64,000 nt of DNA. Origin: DAITQM01 sp039794245. Its GTDB lineage: Bacteria; Pseudomonadota; Gammaproteobacteria; Xanthomonadales; Wenzhouxiangellaceae. The notes under the pieces were generated by a model, which was not told where the DNA came from, searched no databases, and saw only the letters and a program-made list of their open reading frames with translations. Both the position numbers and the translations under genes were made by a program. The stretch spans positions 35,410 through 99,409 of the forward strand of contig JBDIVS010000010.1 of NCBI GenBank assembly GCA_039794245.1, written 5' to 3'. Below are positions 1-7,935 of this stretch, in pieces (position 1 is the stretch's first letter; each line of letters starts with the position of its first letter).

Positions 1-227
1 TGGTGCTGATGAACGCCCTGCACGGCGCCGGCGCCACCTGGCGGGCGATGGTGATCTCGCTCGTCGGCCAGTGGGCGTTCTTTCTGCCGCTGGCCTATGT
101 CGCCGGCGTGATGTTCGGCGGCGGTCTCCTTGCCGTGTGGATCATACAGGCCTGTTACCGCTTCGGCCAAGCGCTGGTTTTCGCCTGGACCTGGCGCCGG
201 CGACACTGGGCGGCGATCGAGGTTTAA
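1..227 (+). CDS. MATE-family efflux transporter, C-terminal fragment (window edge)
   Basis: This is the last 74 residues of a reading frame that enters from the left edge, read from base 3 and ending at TAA 225-227. It shows two or three hydrophobic helices with short polar turns and a basic C-terminal tail (FAWTWRRRHW). The segment LMNALHGAGATW at the start and the glycine-rich GGGLLAVWIIQACYR helix fit the last helices of the MATE multidrug/sodium antiporter family. The N-terminal 80 to 85 percent lies outside the window, so the family call rests on a short segment. The stop codon abuts an inverted-repeat element that starts at 228. Confidence 0.6.
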   Translation, partial: VLMNALHGAGATWRAMVISLVGQWAFFLPLAYVAGVMFGGGLLAVWIIQACYRFGQALVFAWTWRRRHWAAIEV

Positions 228-323
228 CCCAACTGTTGCATCAATTCCCGGAATTCTCGGTCAAGCGGGTGAGTGCAGCTTGGCCGTTGGGCGAGAAACC
301 CGGGAATTTATGCAACAGTTGGG
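228..323 (+). repeat. Modular inverted-repeat (MITE-like) element, copy 1, 96 bp
   Basis: The element begins CCCAACTGTTGCAT and ends ATGCAACAGTTGGG. The arms match over about 24 bp with one or two mismatches. It shares the internal modules TTCTCGGTCAAGCGGGTGAG and TTGGGCGAGAAACC with the longer copy at 30106. It lacks the rest of that copy's middle and its AT-rich tail. It lies between the MATE stop codon and comM and supplies the comM stop codon. There is no coding capacity. The overall pattern is a non-autonomous element or REP-like repeat; no transposase with matching ends is in the window. Confidence 0.85.
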
Positions 324-1819
324 TGAAGATTGATCCGCCTAAAGCCGATTGCCTCACCGAGATGTTCGGCGGCAATCCTGTCACGGCCGGCCAGGTCGGC
401 GATGGTCCGGGCGACGCGCAGGATGCGGTGGACGCCGCGGGCCGACAGGCGCAGGCGGGTGAGCGCTTGTTCGAGCAATGCCTCGCCGGCAGCGTCGAGC
501 CGGCAGTAGCGCCGCAACTGCTGTTCGTCGAGCCGGGCATTGTGCCGGCCGGCGCGGGCGATCTGCCGGTCGCGCGCAGTGACGACGCGGGCGCGCACCG
601 CGCTGCTGGGTTCCGCCCCGGCGGGGTGGCCGTTGAGCAGACGAACCGGCTGGCGCGGTACTTCGACGATGAGATCGAGGCGGTCGAGCAGCGGCCCCGA
701 AATACGCGAGCGGTAGCGCCGGATCTGATCCGGGCTGCAATGGCATTGGCCGGAAGGATCGCCGGCGTAACCGCACGGGCACGGGTTCATCGCCGCCACT
801 AACTGGAAGCGCGCCGGGAATTGCGCCTGCCGGGCGGCGCGCGAGATCGAAATCGCGCCGGCTTCGAGCGGTTCGCGCAGCACTTCGAGTACGTGCCGTG
901 AAAACTCCGGCAACTCGTCCAGAAACAATACGCCGTGATGGGCGAGCGAGATTTCGCCGGGCCGCGGCCGGCCGCCGCCGCCGACCAGCGCCACTGCCGA
1001 GGCGGTGTGGTGCGGCGCGCGGAAGCGGCGGGTATTCCATTCGGCCGGGTCGAGCCCCTGACGGCTGAGCGAGGCGATCGCCGCCGCTTCCAGCGCCTCG
1101 GCTTCGGTGAGCGGCGGCAAGATCGACGGCAGGCGGCTGGCGAGCATCGTCTTGCCGGTGCCCGGCGGCCCGATCAGCAGCAGGTGGTGGCCGCCGGCGG
1201 CGGCGATTTCAAGCGCCCGGCGGGCGTGGTGCTGGCCGGCGACATCGGCCAGATCTGGGCCTGGCCGGGCCACGGCGGGTGCCGGACGGGCGGCTTTCGG
1301 CAGCGGCAAAAGGCCGTTCAAGTGCTCGCAGACCGACAACAAGCGCTCGGCGATCCGGACATCGGCGCCGTCGATCAGCGCCGCTTCCGGACCGTCCCCG
1401 GCAGCGACGATCAGCGTCCGGCCGGCGTCGCGCGCCGCCCACGAGGCGGTAAAAACGCCGCCGACCGGCCTGACCTCGCCGCTCAAAGACAATTCGCCGA
1501 GCAGCTCGAGCGCCGCCAGGTCGTGCGCGGCAACCTGTTCCGAGGCGGCGAGAATGCCGATCGCAATCGGCAGGTCGAAACGCCCGCCTTCTTTGGGCAA
1601 GTCGGCCGGGGCCAGCGAAACGGTGATCCGCCGCTGCGGAAAATCGTAACCGGCGTTTTGCAGCGCGGCGCGCACCCGGTCACGGCTCTCTTTGACCGCG
1701 GTCTCTGGCAGGCCGACCAGCGACAGGCCGGGCAGACCGCCGGCGAGGTGAACTTCGACGGTGACCGGCGGGGCGTGGATACCTTCGGCGGCACGGCTGT
1801 GGACGATCGCAAGACTCAT
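308..1819 (-). CDS. comM: YifB/ComM family AAA+ ATPase (Mg-chelatase-like)
   Basis: ComM is a hexameric helicase that promotes branch migration during natural transformation. The protein has 503 residues. It has an N-terminal Lon-protease-like ChlI domain (about 20-165), a Walker A GPPGTGKT at 217-224, a Walker B VLFLDELPEF near 297-306, and a cysteine-bearing CPCGYAGDPSGQCHC segment followed by the Mg-chelatase C-terminal helical domain. The start is placed at MSLAIVHSRA, where family homology begins; an in-frame upstream extension of 26 residues is not family-like. The last residues (PTVA) and the TAA stop come from the inverted-repeat element at 228-323. The native C-terminus was therefore slightly altered, but all catalytic parts remain. 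Confidence 0.93.
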   Translation of the reverse strand: MSLAIVHSRAAEGIHAPPVTVEVHLAGGLPGLSLVGLPETAVKESRDRVRAALQNAGYDFPQRRITVSLAPADLPKEGGRFDLPIAIGILAASEQVAAHDLAALELLGELSLSGEVRPVGGVFTASWAARDAGRTLIVAAGDGPEAALIDGADVRIAERLLSVCEHLNGLLPLPKAARPAPAVARPGPDLADVAGQHHARRALEIAAAGGHHLLLIGPPGTGKTMLASRLPSILPPLTEAEALEAAAIASLSRQGLDPAEWNTRRFRAPHHTASAVALVGGGGRPRPGEISLAHHGVLFLDELPEFSRHVLEVLREPLEAGAISISRAARQAQFPARFQLVAAMNPCPCGYAGDPSGQCHCSPDQIRRYRSRISGPLLDRLDLIVEVPRQPVRLLNGHPAGAEPSSAVRARVVTARDRQIARAGRHNARLDEQQLRRYCRLDAAGEALLEQALTRLRLSARGVHRILRVARTIADLAGRDRIAAEHLGEAIGFRRINLHPTVA

Positions 1820-1961
1820 CGGCGAAGCGGCTGAGTTGAAACAGCCACCAGCATAGAGCCCCGGCGGGCCGCGGGCGATCGGCGCCCGCCGCGGCATTAT
1901 GTAGGCGACGGCCGACGCGTGGTGTCAGGCGCCGCCGACAAGCAGCAGCCCCCGTGCCGGG

Positions 1962-2213
1962 TCAAGGCGCGATATCGCGCTCTTCCATATCGGCGAGGCG
2001 TTTTTCCAGCTCCTCGAGCCGCTCGCGGGTGCGGGCCAGCACGGCGCGCTGGGCGTCGAACTCCTCGCGGGTCACGAGCTCGAGCTTTTCCAGGCCGCTT
2101 TTCAGGACGGCGCGGAACTGCTGCTCCAGGTCCTCGCGCATGGCACGCACGCTGTCGGGCAGTTTCTCGCCGAATTTGCGTGCCAGATCGTCGATGTTGC
2201 GAAAATCAACCAT
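1962..2213 (-). CDS. ubiK: Ubiquinone biosynthesis accessory factor UbiK (BMFP/YqiC family)
   Basis: This is an 83-residue, highly helical, charged protein. It starts MVDFRNIDDLARKFGEKLP, the characteristic BMFP N-terminus, and ends in a coiled coil (about 45-79, rich in R, L and E heptads). Family members form trimers that bind UbiJ and support the aerobic ubiquinone-assembly complex; earlier annotations call them membrane-fusogenic. A strong AGGAGG lies 6 bases upstream of ATG 2213. It diverges from the P-II gene across about 67 bp, which is the usual gammaproteobacterial arrangement near comM and glnK. Confidence 0.9.
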   Translation of the reverse strand: MVDFRNIDDLARKFGEKLPDSVRAMREDLEQQFRAVLKSGLEKLELVTREEFDAQRAVLARTRERLEELEKRLADMEERDIAP

Positions 2214-2280
2214 GTCGTCCTCCTTCGGCGCACGGGCTATGCTACATTCTCCGCCGCTTCCCACCTCGGACCAAGCCGCG

Positions 2281-2619
2281 ATGAAATGGATCGTTGCGAT
2301 CATCAAACCCTTCAAGCTCGATGACGTGCGCGAAGCGCTCGCCGGGGCCGGTGTGCAGGGCATGACGGTCACCGAAGTCAAGGGCTTCGGCCGCCAGAAA
2401 GGCCATACCGAATTGTATCGCGGCGCCGAATACGTCGTCGATTTTCTGCCCAAACTGAAACTCGAAATCGCGGTGCCCGACGAGCAGGCCGACGCCGTCG
2501 TCGAGACCATCGTCCACACCGCCGCCTCGGGGCGCATCGGCGACGGCAAGGTGTTCGTGCTGCCGCTCGACCGCGCCGTGCGGATCCGCACCGGCGAGGA
2601 AGGTGACGACGCGCTCTGA
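2281..2619 (+). CDS. glnB: P-II nitrogen regulatory protein
   Basis: This 112-residue trimeric signal protein integrates 2-oxoglutarate, ATP/ADP and uridylylation. The T-loop tyrosine is at position 51 in YRGAEY. The B-loop-like segment ASGRIGDGKVFV (82-93) and the C-terminal signature RIRTGEEG are intact. The N-terminus MKWIVAIIKPFKLDDVREAL is classic. GlnB and GlnK cannot be separated with certainty. No amtB is next to it, which leans towards GlnB, but the position beside ubiK and comM is typical of glnK in several gammaproteobacteria. A TATGCT box at about 2237-2242 is a plausible -10. Confidence 0.93.
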   Translation: MKWIVAIIKPFKLDDVREALAGAGVQGMTVTEVKGFGRQKGHTELYRGAEYVVDFLPKLKLEIAVPDEQADAVVETIVHTAASGRIGDGKVFVLPLDRAVRIRTGEEGDDAL

Positions 2620-2642
2620 GCCCGGATCATTCATGACCGGCA

Positions 2643-3119
2643 TCAAAGCCACAGGCCGGCCGCGGCAAGAACGATGAGTGTCCACAGACCGGCAACCAGA
2701 TCGTCGAGCATCACCCCGGCGCCGTTTTTGCAGCGCCGGTCGATCTCGCCGGCGGGCCAGGGTTTGACGATATCGAAGAATCTGAACAACAGAAAACCGG
2801 CAGCCAGCCACGGCCAGCGGTTCGGCACCAGGGCGAGCGCCAGCCACAGGCCGCAGAATTCGTCCCAGACGATCGCCCGGTGGTCGGCGACTCCGAGCGC
2901 CCGCCCGGCGCGGTCGCAGGCCCAGATGCCAAGTCCGACCGCCGCTAGCAGTACCAGCGCATACCATGGGCAGCTCAAATGCTTGAGCACGAAGGCCAGG
3001 GGCAGCGCGGCGAGCGACCCGGCTGTACCGGGCGCCACCGGGCTCAAGCCCGCGCCGAAACCGAGGGCGAGCATTCCTGACGGCGTGCCGAGTACCGCCG
3101 CCGGCCGCCTCCCGTTCAA
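2643..3119 (-). CDS. pgpA: Phosphatidylglycerophosphatase A
   Basis: This 158-residue integral inner-membrane lipid phosphatase removes the phosphate from phosphatidylglycerophosphate to give phosphatidylglycerol. Visible family blocks are GFGAGLSPVAPGTAGSLAALPL (20-41), the acidic WDEFCGLWLAL motif (85-95), LFRFFDIVKPWP (111-122) and GVMLDDLVAG (135-144). Three to four hydrophobic helices are present. In many gammaproteobacteria it follows thiL; here the SYLF lipoprotein gene lies between them on the same strand, so co-transcription thiL to SYLF to pgpA is likely. Confidence 0.93.
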   Translation of the reverse strand: MNGRRPAAVLGTPSGMLALGFGAGLSPVAPGTAGSLAALPLAFVLKHLSCPWYALVLLAAVGLGIWACDRAGRALGVADHRAIVWDEFCGLWLALALVPNRWPWLAAGFLLFRFFDIVKPWPAGEIDRRCKNGAGVMLDDLVAGLWTLIVLAAAGLWL

Positions 3120-3131
3120 GCGCCGCCCGCC

Positions 3132-3680
3132 TTATTCGCCGAATGCCTGGTAACTGAATTTCTGGCCGCCGACCGCCGCCTCGAACATCAGGCCGCTCTC
3201 GTCCATCGTGAACACCGCCACGCCGTTTTCAAACTTGGCGTTGGCCCCAGCGCCCGAATACAACGCCACCGCGGTGGCCTGCGAACTGAAGGCGAACTTG
3301 CCCTGGCGGAAACGGTTCAATGCCGCGAGATCCTCGAAGGCCAGGATCTCGGTGTACGCCTGCCCGCCGAGCTGGAGGCCGATCGTCGCCTGGCTGAGAT
3401 CGGTATAGCCGATCTGCCGGTCGTTTTCGTACAGCACACCGCGGCCGTAAGCGCCGCCGACGCCGATCGCTCCTTTACCGACTTTGGGAAACACCGCGTA
3501 ACCGGCGGCCTGGTCAAACAAGGCAGCCAGGCTTTCGTCTTTCCCTTTCGCCAGGGCCAGCACCCGATCGGCTTCACCCCGGAGGTCGTCGCGCTCCCTC
3601 TCGGTGCCGGGCGCAGTGGCGCAGGCCGCGAGCATAGCGGCAGCACTCAGCCAGGACATCCATTGCAGTCGGTAAAACAT
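3132..3680 (-). CDS. SYLF/YSC84-domain lipoprotein
   Basis: This 182-residue protein has a lipoprotein signal peptide: a hydrophobic stretch ending in the lipobox LAAC, with cysteine at 20. The SYLF lipid-binding domain covers about 50-182 (AGYAVFPKVGKGAIGVGGAYGRGVLYE, then IGLQLGGQAYTEILAFE and the ALYSGAGANAKFENGVAVF region). SYLF domains bind phosphoinositides in eukaryotes; bacterial members are usually outer-membrane lipoproteins of unknown role. ATG 3680 is chosen because it directly precedes the signal peptide; an in-frame extension to 3722 would bury the signal. It lies between thiL and pgpA on the same strand. Confidence 0.85.
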   Translation of the reverse strand: MFYRLQWMSWLSAAAMLAACATAPGTERERDDLRGEADRVLALAKGKDESLAALFDQAAGYAVFPKVGKGAIGVGGAYGRGVLYENDRQIGYTDLSQATIGLQLGGQAYTEILAFEDLAALNRFRQGKFAFSSQATAVALYSGAGANAKFENGVAVFTMDESGLMFEAAVGGQKFSYQAFGE

Positions 3681-3705
3681 GAGTCGCACTCCTTCATGGA
3701 CAACG

Positions 3706-4674
3706 TCAAACGAAATGATCATAGCCCAAATCCGGTGCCGTCCACCGGCCGCCGCCGGGCGTCACGCAGGCGATCCCAGGTGCGCGGCTGATGGTACCGA
3801 TCGCCGCCAACCGCACGCCGGCGGCCGCAGCCCGCGCCACGGCCTCATCCAGGCGATCGGCCGGCACGGTCAGGCAAAGCTCGTAATCGTCGCCACCGGT
3901 GCATTGCGCGGCCCATCTTTCGGCATCAGGCCAGCCGAGGGCAAAGAGCGCCGGCGAGACCGGCAGTGCCATGAGGTCAAGGCGCGCACCCAGACTATCG
4001 GCGGCCAGTAAATGACCGAGATCGGCGAGCAGGCCGTCGGAGACATCGATCGCCGCGGTAGCGATGCCGGCCAAAGCCGCGCCGGCGGCCAGGCGCGGCC
4101 GCGGCCGGAACAGGCGCCGGGCGAGCGCCGCCGGGCACGGCTCGCCAGCACTGAGCAAGTGCCAGGCGGCCGCCGCATCGCCGAGCGTGCCGGTAACGGC
4201 GACCCGATCACCAGGCCGGGCGCCGCGCCGGGTCAACGGCCGCTCGGGTGCCCGGCCGAGAACGGTCACCGTGATGCTGGACGGGCCGCGCGTCGTATCA
4301 CCGCCGATCAGATCGACTTGGTAATGCCGTGCCAGGCGGGCGAAACCGCGCAAGAAGCCGGCGAGCCAGCGACAATCGGCGGCCGGCAGCGTCAGATTCA
4401 GCAGCGCCCAGGCCGGTTCGGCGCCCATCGCCGCCAGATCGCTGAGGTTGACGGCCAGGGCTTTCCAACCGAGATCGGCCGGCCGGATCCAGGCGGGATA
4501 ATGCACGCCCTCGTTCAGCGTATCGGTAGCGACCGCCAGCCGGCCGGCCGCCGCGATCAGCGCCGCGTCGTCGCCGATGCCGAGGACGGTATCGGCGCGC
4601 CTGGGCGATAGGCGCGCGGCGATTTGCTCGATCAATTCGAATTCACCCACCGCCCCTGGGGTATTCACGGCCAC
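3706..4674 (-). CDS. thiL: Thiamine-monophosphate kinase
   Basis: ThiL phosphorylates thiamine monophosphate to the cofactor thiamine diphosphate. The 322 residues show the PurM/AIRS fold signatures: GEFELIEQIAARL at the start, the metal-binding GIGDDAAL (32-39), ATDTLNEGVHYP, the LGWKALAVNLSDLAAMGA motif, GGDTTRGPSSITVTVLG and the late IDVSDGLLADLGHLL segment. The annotated start is a GTG; another GTG lies at 4650, just before GEFELIE. The downstream SYLF gene follows on the same strand after a 25 bp gap. Confidence 0.95.
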   Translation of the reverse strand: MAVNTPGAVGEFELIEQIAARLSPRRADTVLGIGDDAALIAAAGRLAVATDTLNEGVHYPAWIRPADLGWKALAVNLSDLAAMGAEPAWALLNLTLPAADCRWLAGFLRGFARLARHYQVDLIGGDTTRGPSSITVTVLGRAPERPLTRRGARPGDRVAVTGTLGDAAAAWHLLSAGEPCPAALARRLFRPRPRLAAGAALAGIATAAIDVSDGLLADLGHLLAADSLGARLDLMALPVSPALFALGWPDAERWAAQCTGGDDYELCLTVPADRLDEAVARAAAAGVRLAAIGTISRAPGIACVTPGGGRWTAPDLGYDHFV

Positions 4675-4683
4675 AGGCGGCGA

Positions 4684-5358
4684 TCAAGCTTCGGCGCGCA
4701 GCCGGTAACCGCGGCCGCGCAACGTTTCGATCGGATTCCATGTCCCTGCGGGGTCGATCTTGCGGCGCAACCGGCCGATCAGCACCTCGAGGACATTGGA
4801 ATCGGGGTCGGTATCCTCGTCGTATAAATGTTCGTTCAGCACCTGCTTGCTCAGCACCTCGCCGCGGTGGTGCAGAAGGTAGGCGAGCAGCTTGTATTCG
4901 TAGGCGGTCAGTTCCAGCGATTGTCCCTCGCGTGTCACCGTTTGCGAACTGAGGTTGAGGGTGAGCGGGCCGTGGGCGATTTCTGCCGCGGCATGACCGG
5001 CGCTGCGCCGAAGCAGCGCCTGGACGCGGGCGATCAACTCCGGGGTGTGAAAAGGTTTGGTGAGATAATCATCGGCTCCGGCTTCGAGCCCAGCGACCTT
5101 GTCCTGCCACTGATCTCGGGCGGTCAGTACGATCACCGGCAGTGTCGAACCCGCAGCGCGCAGTTTGGCGATCAAATCCCGGCCGTCGAGGCGCGGCAGA
5201 CCGAGGTCGACGATCGCCAGATCGACCGGGTACTCGCATGCCATGTAGAGCCCCTCCTCGCCGTCGGCGGCACGATCGACGGCATAACCGGCCTCGCGCA
5301 ACCGGGCGCTGGTCAGCGCCGCCAGCCGGTCGTCATCTTCGACGAGCAAAAGGCGCAT
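4684..5358 (-). CDS. OmpR/PhoB-family response regulator (orphan, QseB/PhoP-like)
   Basis: This 224-residue DNA-binding response regulator has an intact receiver domain (1-118): acidic pocket D8-D9, phospho-acceptor D51, T79 and K101 in LTKPFHTPELIARVQALLRR. The OmpR winged helix is at about 128-224 and ends NPIETLRGRGYRLRAEA. It starts 5 bp after the PepSY gene, and the two are surely co-transcribed. The usual partner histidine kinase is not here: thiL follows directly. PepSY-regulator-kinase triplets are common, so the kinase has probably been lost or lies elsewhere. Confidence 0.92.
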   Translation of the reverse strand: MRLLLVEDDDRLAALTSARLREAGYAVDRAADGEEGLYMACEYPVDLAIVDLGLPRLDGRDLIAKLRAAGSTLPVIVLTARDQWQDKVAGLEAGADDYLTKPFHTPELIARVQALLRRSAGHAAAEIAHGPLTLNLSSQTVTREGQSLELTAYEYKLLAYLLHHRGEVLSKQVLNEHLYDEDTDPDSNVLEVLIGRLRRKIDPAGTWNPIETLRGRGYRLRAEA

Positions 5359-5363
5359 CGGGC

Positions 5364-5663
5364 TCAGTCATCGGCCGGGATCCGCACGGTCTTGACCTTG
5401 CCTTCCTTGGTCAAGACCCTGATCACGTGAAACCTGCGGCCGTTTTTGACCACCGTTTCGGCCGAGATCACTTTCCCCTGGTATTGCGCCGCGGCCTGGC
5501 GGGCGGCGCTGCGCAGGTCGATGGCCAGCGCCGGCAGCGCGACCAGCAAGGCGAGAAGCAGCACCGGCAGCAGGCACCACACGGCCCGCCGGCGGCGGGC
5601 GCGGGCGGCCGGCGGCGTGGCCGAGCCGGTGGTTTTGCGGTTATGGCGGATCAAGCGCAGCAT
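5364..5663 (-). CDS. Small PepSY-domain membrane/periplasmic protein
   Basis: The protein has 99 residues. It has a basic N-terminus (RARRRRAVW), one hydrophobic segment (about 30-47, LLPVLLLALLVALPALA) that is a signal anchor or cleavable signal, then a compact PepSY module (RSAARQAAAQYQGKVISAETVVKNGRRFHVIRVLTKEGKVKTVRI). PepSY modules occur in periplasmic inhibitors and sensors and often lie beside OmpR-type two-component genes. The same arrangement is seen here with the regulator at 4684. A modulator role for that regulator is an inference. A TACAAT box 8 bp from the ATG, and no Shine-Dalgarno, suggest a nearly leaderless transcript. Confidence 0.78.
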   Translation of the reverse strand: MLRLIRHNRKTTGSATPPAARARRRRAVWCLLPVLLLALLVALPALAIDLRSAARQAAAQYQGKVISAETVVKNGRRFHVIRVLTKEGKVKTVRIPADD

Positions 5664-5671
5664 CGGGGATT

Positions 5672-5677
5672 ATTGTA
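5672..5677 (-). promoter_or_regulatory. -10 box of the PepSY/regulator operon
   Basis: Read on the minus strand the hexamer is TACAAT (5/6 to consensus), ending 8 bases before ATG 5663. A start 7 bases downstream would leave a 5' leader of only about 2 bases. No convincing -35 hexamer is visible at 17 bp spacing. No purine-rich ribosome binding site lies before the ATG. Confidence 0.45.
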
Positions 5678-5718
5678 CGCCCGGTGGCTGAACGGGGACT
5701 TAACCCGATCATGACAGA

Positions 5719-5753
5719 AGCTCCGATCAGTCCGTCCTGGACTGATCGGAGCT
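5719..5753. terminator. Perfect 15-bp stem-loop downstream of the acyl-CoA reductase gene
   Basis: The arms AGCTCCGATCAGTCC and GGACTGATCGGAGCT are perfectly complementary around a 5-base loop GTCCT. It lies 35 bp past the stop of the reductase (minus strand) and upstream of the PepSY operon. There is no strong T-run on either side, so it may be a Rho-dependent 3' stabiliser or boundary hairpin rather than a classical intrinsic terminator. Confidence 0.6.
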
Positions 5754-5788
5754 GGACCTGCGTCCTTGGCCGAACCCACCGCTGCGGC

Positions 5789-7774
5789 TCACCAATGGAT
5801 GCCGCGCATCAGCGAAGCGAAGGCGATCTGTTCCTGCGACGCCGTCTCGTCGCGGCCGCGCATGCCTTTGGCCGCCGCGGAATCGGGAAACAGCCGGAAG
5901 GCCGAGTTCATGATGATTTCCGAAACCTTGGGCATCAGAAGGTGCAACACCTGGGCGAAAATGCCGAGCCTCGTTGCTATCCGCTGCGGCCGGTAGATGA
6001 TCGCGTTCTTGACCAGATCGGCCGCTTCCGCCGGGCTGATCGTCGGCACGTTTTCGTAGATTTTGGTCGGCGCGATCATCGGCGTGCGGACCAGCGGCAT
6101 GTTGATCGTGGTGAAAGCGATACCGGTATCGCTGAATTCGGCGGCGGCGCAGCGCGCGAAGGCGTCGAGCGCCGCCTTCGAGGCGACGTAGGCTGAAAAG
6201 CGTGGCGCGTTGCTCAAAACGCCGATCGAGGAGATGTTGATCACCTGCCCCGAGTGCCGCTGCTCCATGTGCGGCAAAAAGCCGAGGATCAATTTGAGCG
6301 CCCCGAAATAATTGAGCTGCATGGTGCGCGTGAAATCGTGAAACCGGTCGTAGGACAGCGCCAGGGAGCGGCGAATCGAGCGCCCGGCGTTGTTGATCAG
6401 GATATCCGGGCAGCCGTGTTCCTTGAGCACCGCCTTGACCAGGCGGTCGCAGTCGTCCGGCTCGGCCAGATCGGCGCGAAAAGCGTGCGCGATACCGCCG
6501 GCGGCCTTGATCCCCTGCACGGTCGCCTGCAACTCATCCTCGCCACGGGCGACGATCATCACCTCGGCGCCGGCCTGGGCGAGCATTTCGGCGGTCGCCT
6601 TGCCGATCCCGGACGAGCCGCCGGTGATCAGGATCTTCCGCCCCCGGACGTGGCCGGCGAGCGAGCGGTCAATGAACAGTTCGGGATCGAGGTGGCGTTC
6701 CCAGTAGTCCCACAGCACCCAGGCGTAGTCCTCGATGTCGGGCAGCACGATGCCGCTGCCTTTGAGCGCGCTGTCGGTTTCACGGGCATCGAAACGGGTC
6801 GGATAATTGATCAGCCCCAACAGATCGCGTGGCAGCCCGAGTTCGCGCAAAAGGTGCTGGGTCACGCGCCTGACCGGCGGCAGCATCACCAGCGCCTGCT
6901 TGAGCGCCGACGGGATGAACTTGAACAACCGGGCATCGATGCGCATCGTCATCTGCGGCGCGTGACCGGCGTTGGCGAACAGGTTCAGAATCTCACCGAT
7001 GCGCCGCGGTTTACGATCGACCAAGTGGAAACATTTGCCATCCAAGCTCGGTTTGTGGGCGATGTGGTCCATCACCCGGGCGACGTAATCGACCGGCACG
7101 AGATTGATCCGGCCGCCCTCGATACCGATCATCGGCATCCACGGCGGCAGCATGCGGCGGGTTTTCTGGAGCAGCTTGAAGAAGTAATAGGGCCCGTCGA
7201 TCTTGTCGATCTCGCCGGTTTGCGAATGGCCGACGACGATCGCCGGGCGGTACACTCGCCACGGAACGGTGCATTCGCGGCGGACGATGCCTTCCGATTC
7301 GTGCTTGGTCCGGAAATAGGGATGGTTCAGGTTTTCCGCTTCGTCGAACATGTCCTCGCGGAAAACGCCGCTGTACAGCCCGGCGGCGGCGATCGAACTG
7401 GTGTGGTGAAAACAACCCGCGCCGAGGGCCGCGGCCAGTTGCACGGCGTGGCGCGTCCCTTCGATATTGGTCGCCTCCTGCTCTTCGGCGCCGGCGGCCA
7501 GATCGTAGATCGCGGCGAGATGAAAGAAATGCTGGATTTTGCCTTTCAGCTTGGCGCGCTCGGCCGGACTGATGCCGCACAGCGACCGGGTGAGATCGCC
7601 AGGCACCGCGACCAGGCGCTTGCCGGCCTCGCCGAGCCCGGCCTTCAGCGTATTGAATTTCGCCCGCGAACCGCGGCGCACGAGAACATATATTTCGCCT
7701 TTGCGCCTGGCCGCCAGCTCCGCGATCAGATGGCGGCCGATGAATCCGGTGCCGCCGGTAATGAAATAGCTCAT
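5789..7774 (-). CDS. Bifunctional fatty acyl-CoA reductase (alcohol-forming, Marinobacter Maqu_2507 type)
   Basis: This 661-residue two-domain protein reduces fatty acyl-CoA via the aldehyde to the fatty alcohol with NADPH. The N-terminal extended SDR/Male-sterility domain has TGGTGFIGR (6-14), HTSSIAAAG and the Y153-x3-K157 pair in HPYFRTKHESE. The C-terminal classical SDR domain has TGGSSGIG (384-391), NNAG (461-464), catalytic S515, Y529 and K533. It ends MRGIHW. Length, order and many blocks match, from memory, the Marinobacter reductase of the same size. ATG 7774 has GGAGAG upstream; an in-frame start at 7795 is less likely. It diverges from an acyl-CoA-binding protein. Confidence 0.93.
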   Translation of the reverse strand: MSYFITGGTGFIGRHLIAELAARRKGEIYVLVRRGSRAKFNTLKAGLGEAGKRLVAVPGDLTRSLCGISPAERAKLKGKIQHFFHLAAIYDLAAGAEEQEATNIEGTRHAVQLAAALGAGCFHHTSSIAAAGLYSGVFREDMFDEAENLNHPYFRTKHESEGIVRRECTVPWRVYRPAIVVGHSQTGEIDKIDGPYYFFKLLQKTRRMLPPWMPMIGIEGGRINLVPVDYVARVMDHIAHKPSLDGKCFHLVDRKPRRIGEILNLFANAGHAPQMTMRIDARLFKFIPSALKQALVMLPPVRRVTQHLLRELGLPRDLLGLINYPTRFDARETDSALKGSGIVLPDIEDYAWVLWDYWERHLDPELFIDRSLAGHVRGRKILITGGSSGIGKATAEMLAQAGAEVMIVARGEDELQATVQGIKAAGGIAHAFRADLAEPDDCDRLVKAVLKEHGCPDILINNAGRSIRRSLALSYDRFHDFTRTMQLNYFGALKLILGFLPHMEQRHSGQVINISSIGVLSNAPRFSAYVASKAALDAFARCAAAEFSDTGIAFTTINMPLVRTPMIAPTKIYENVPTISPAEAADLVKNAIIYRPQRIATRLGIFAQVLHLLMPKVSEIIMNSAFRLFPDSAAAKGMRGRDETASQEQIAFASLMRGIHW

Positions 7775-7935
7775 TTTGCCTCTCTCCGTCGTCAACGCTG
7801 CTCTACCGCCAAGTCCGGCATCTTCGGCGCCGCCCGCCGGGCGAGCCGGCGGGCTACCGTGCCGCGCACACTCCGGCAGCGGCCCGCAGCCGGCATTATG
7901 GCATCATAACGCAGCCGAACCTGGAGAAAACGGCC

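Noticed and set aside
6254..7909. Long open frame (551 codons) antisense to the acyl-CoA reductase
   Set aside because: It is a mirror of the GC-rich codon pattern of a clearly homologous gene on the other strand and has no family features.
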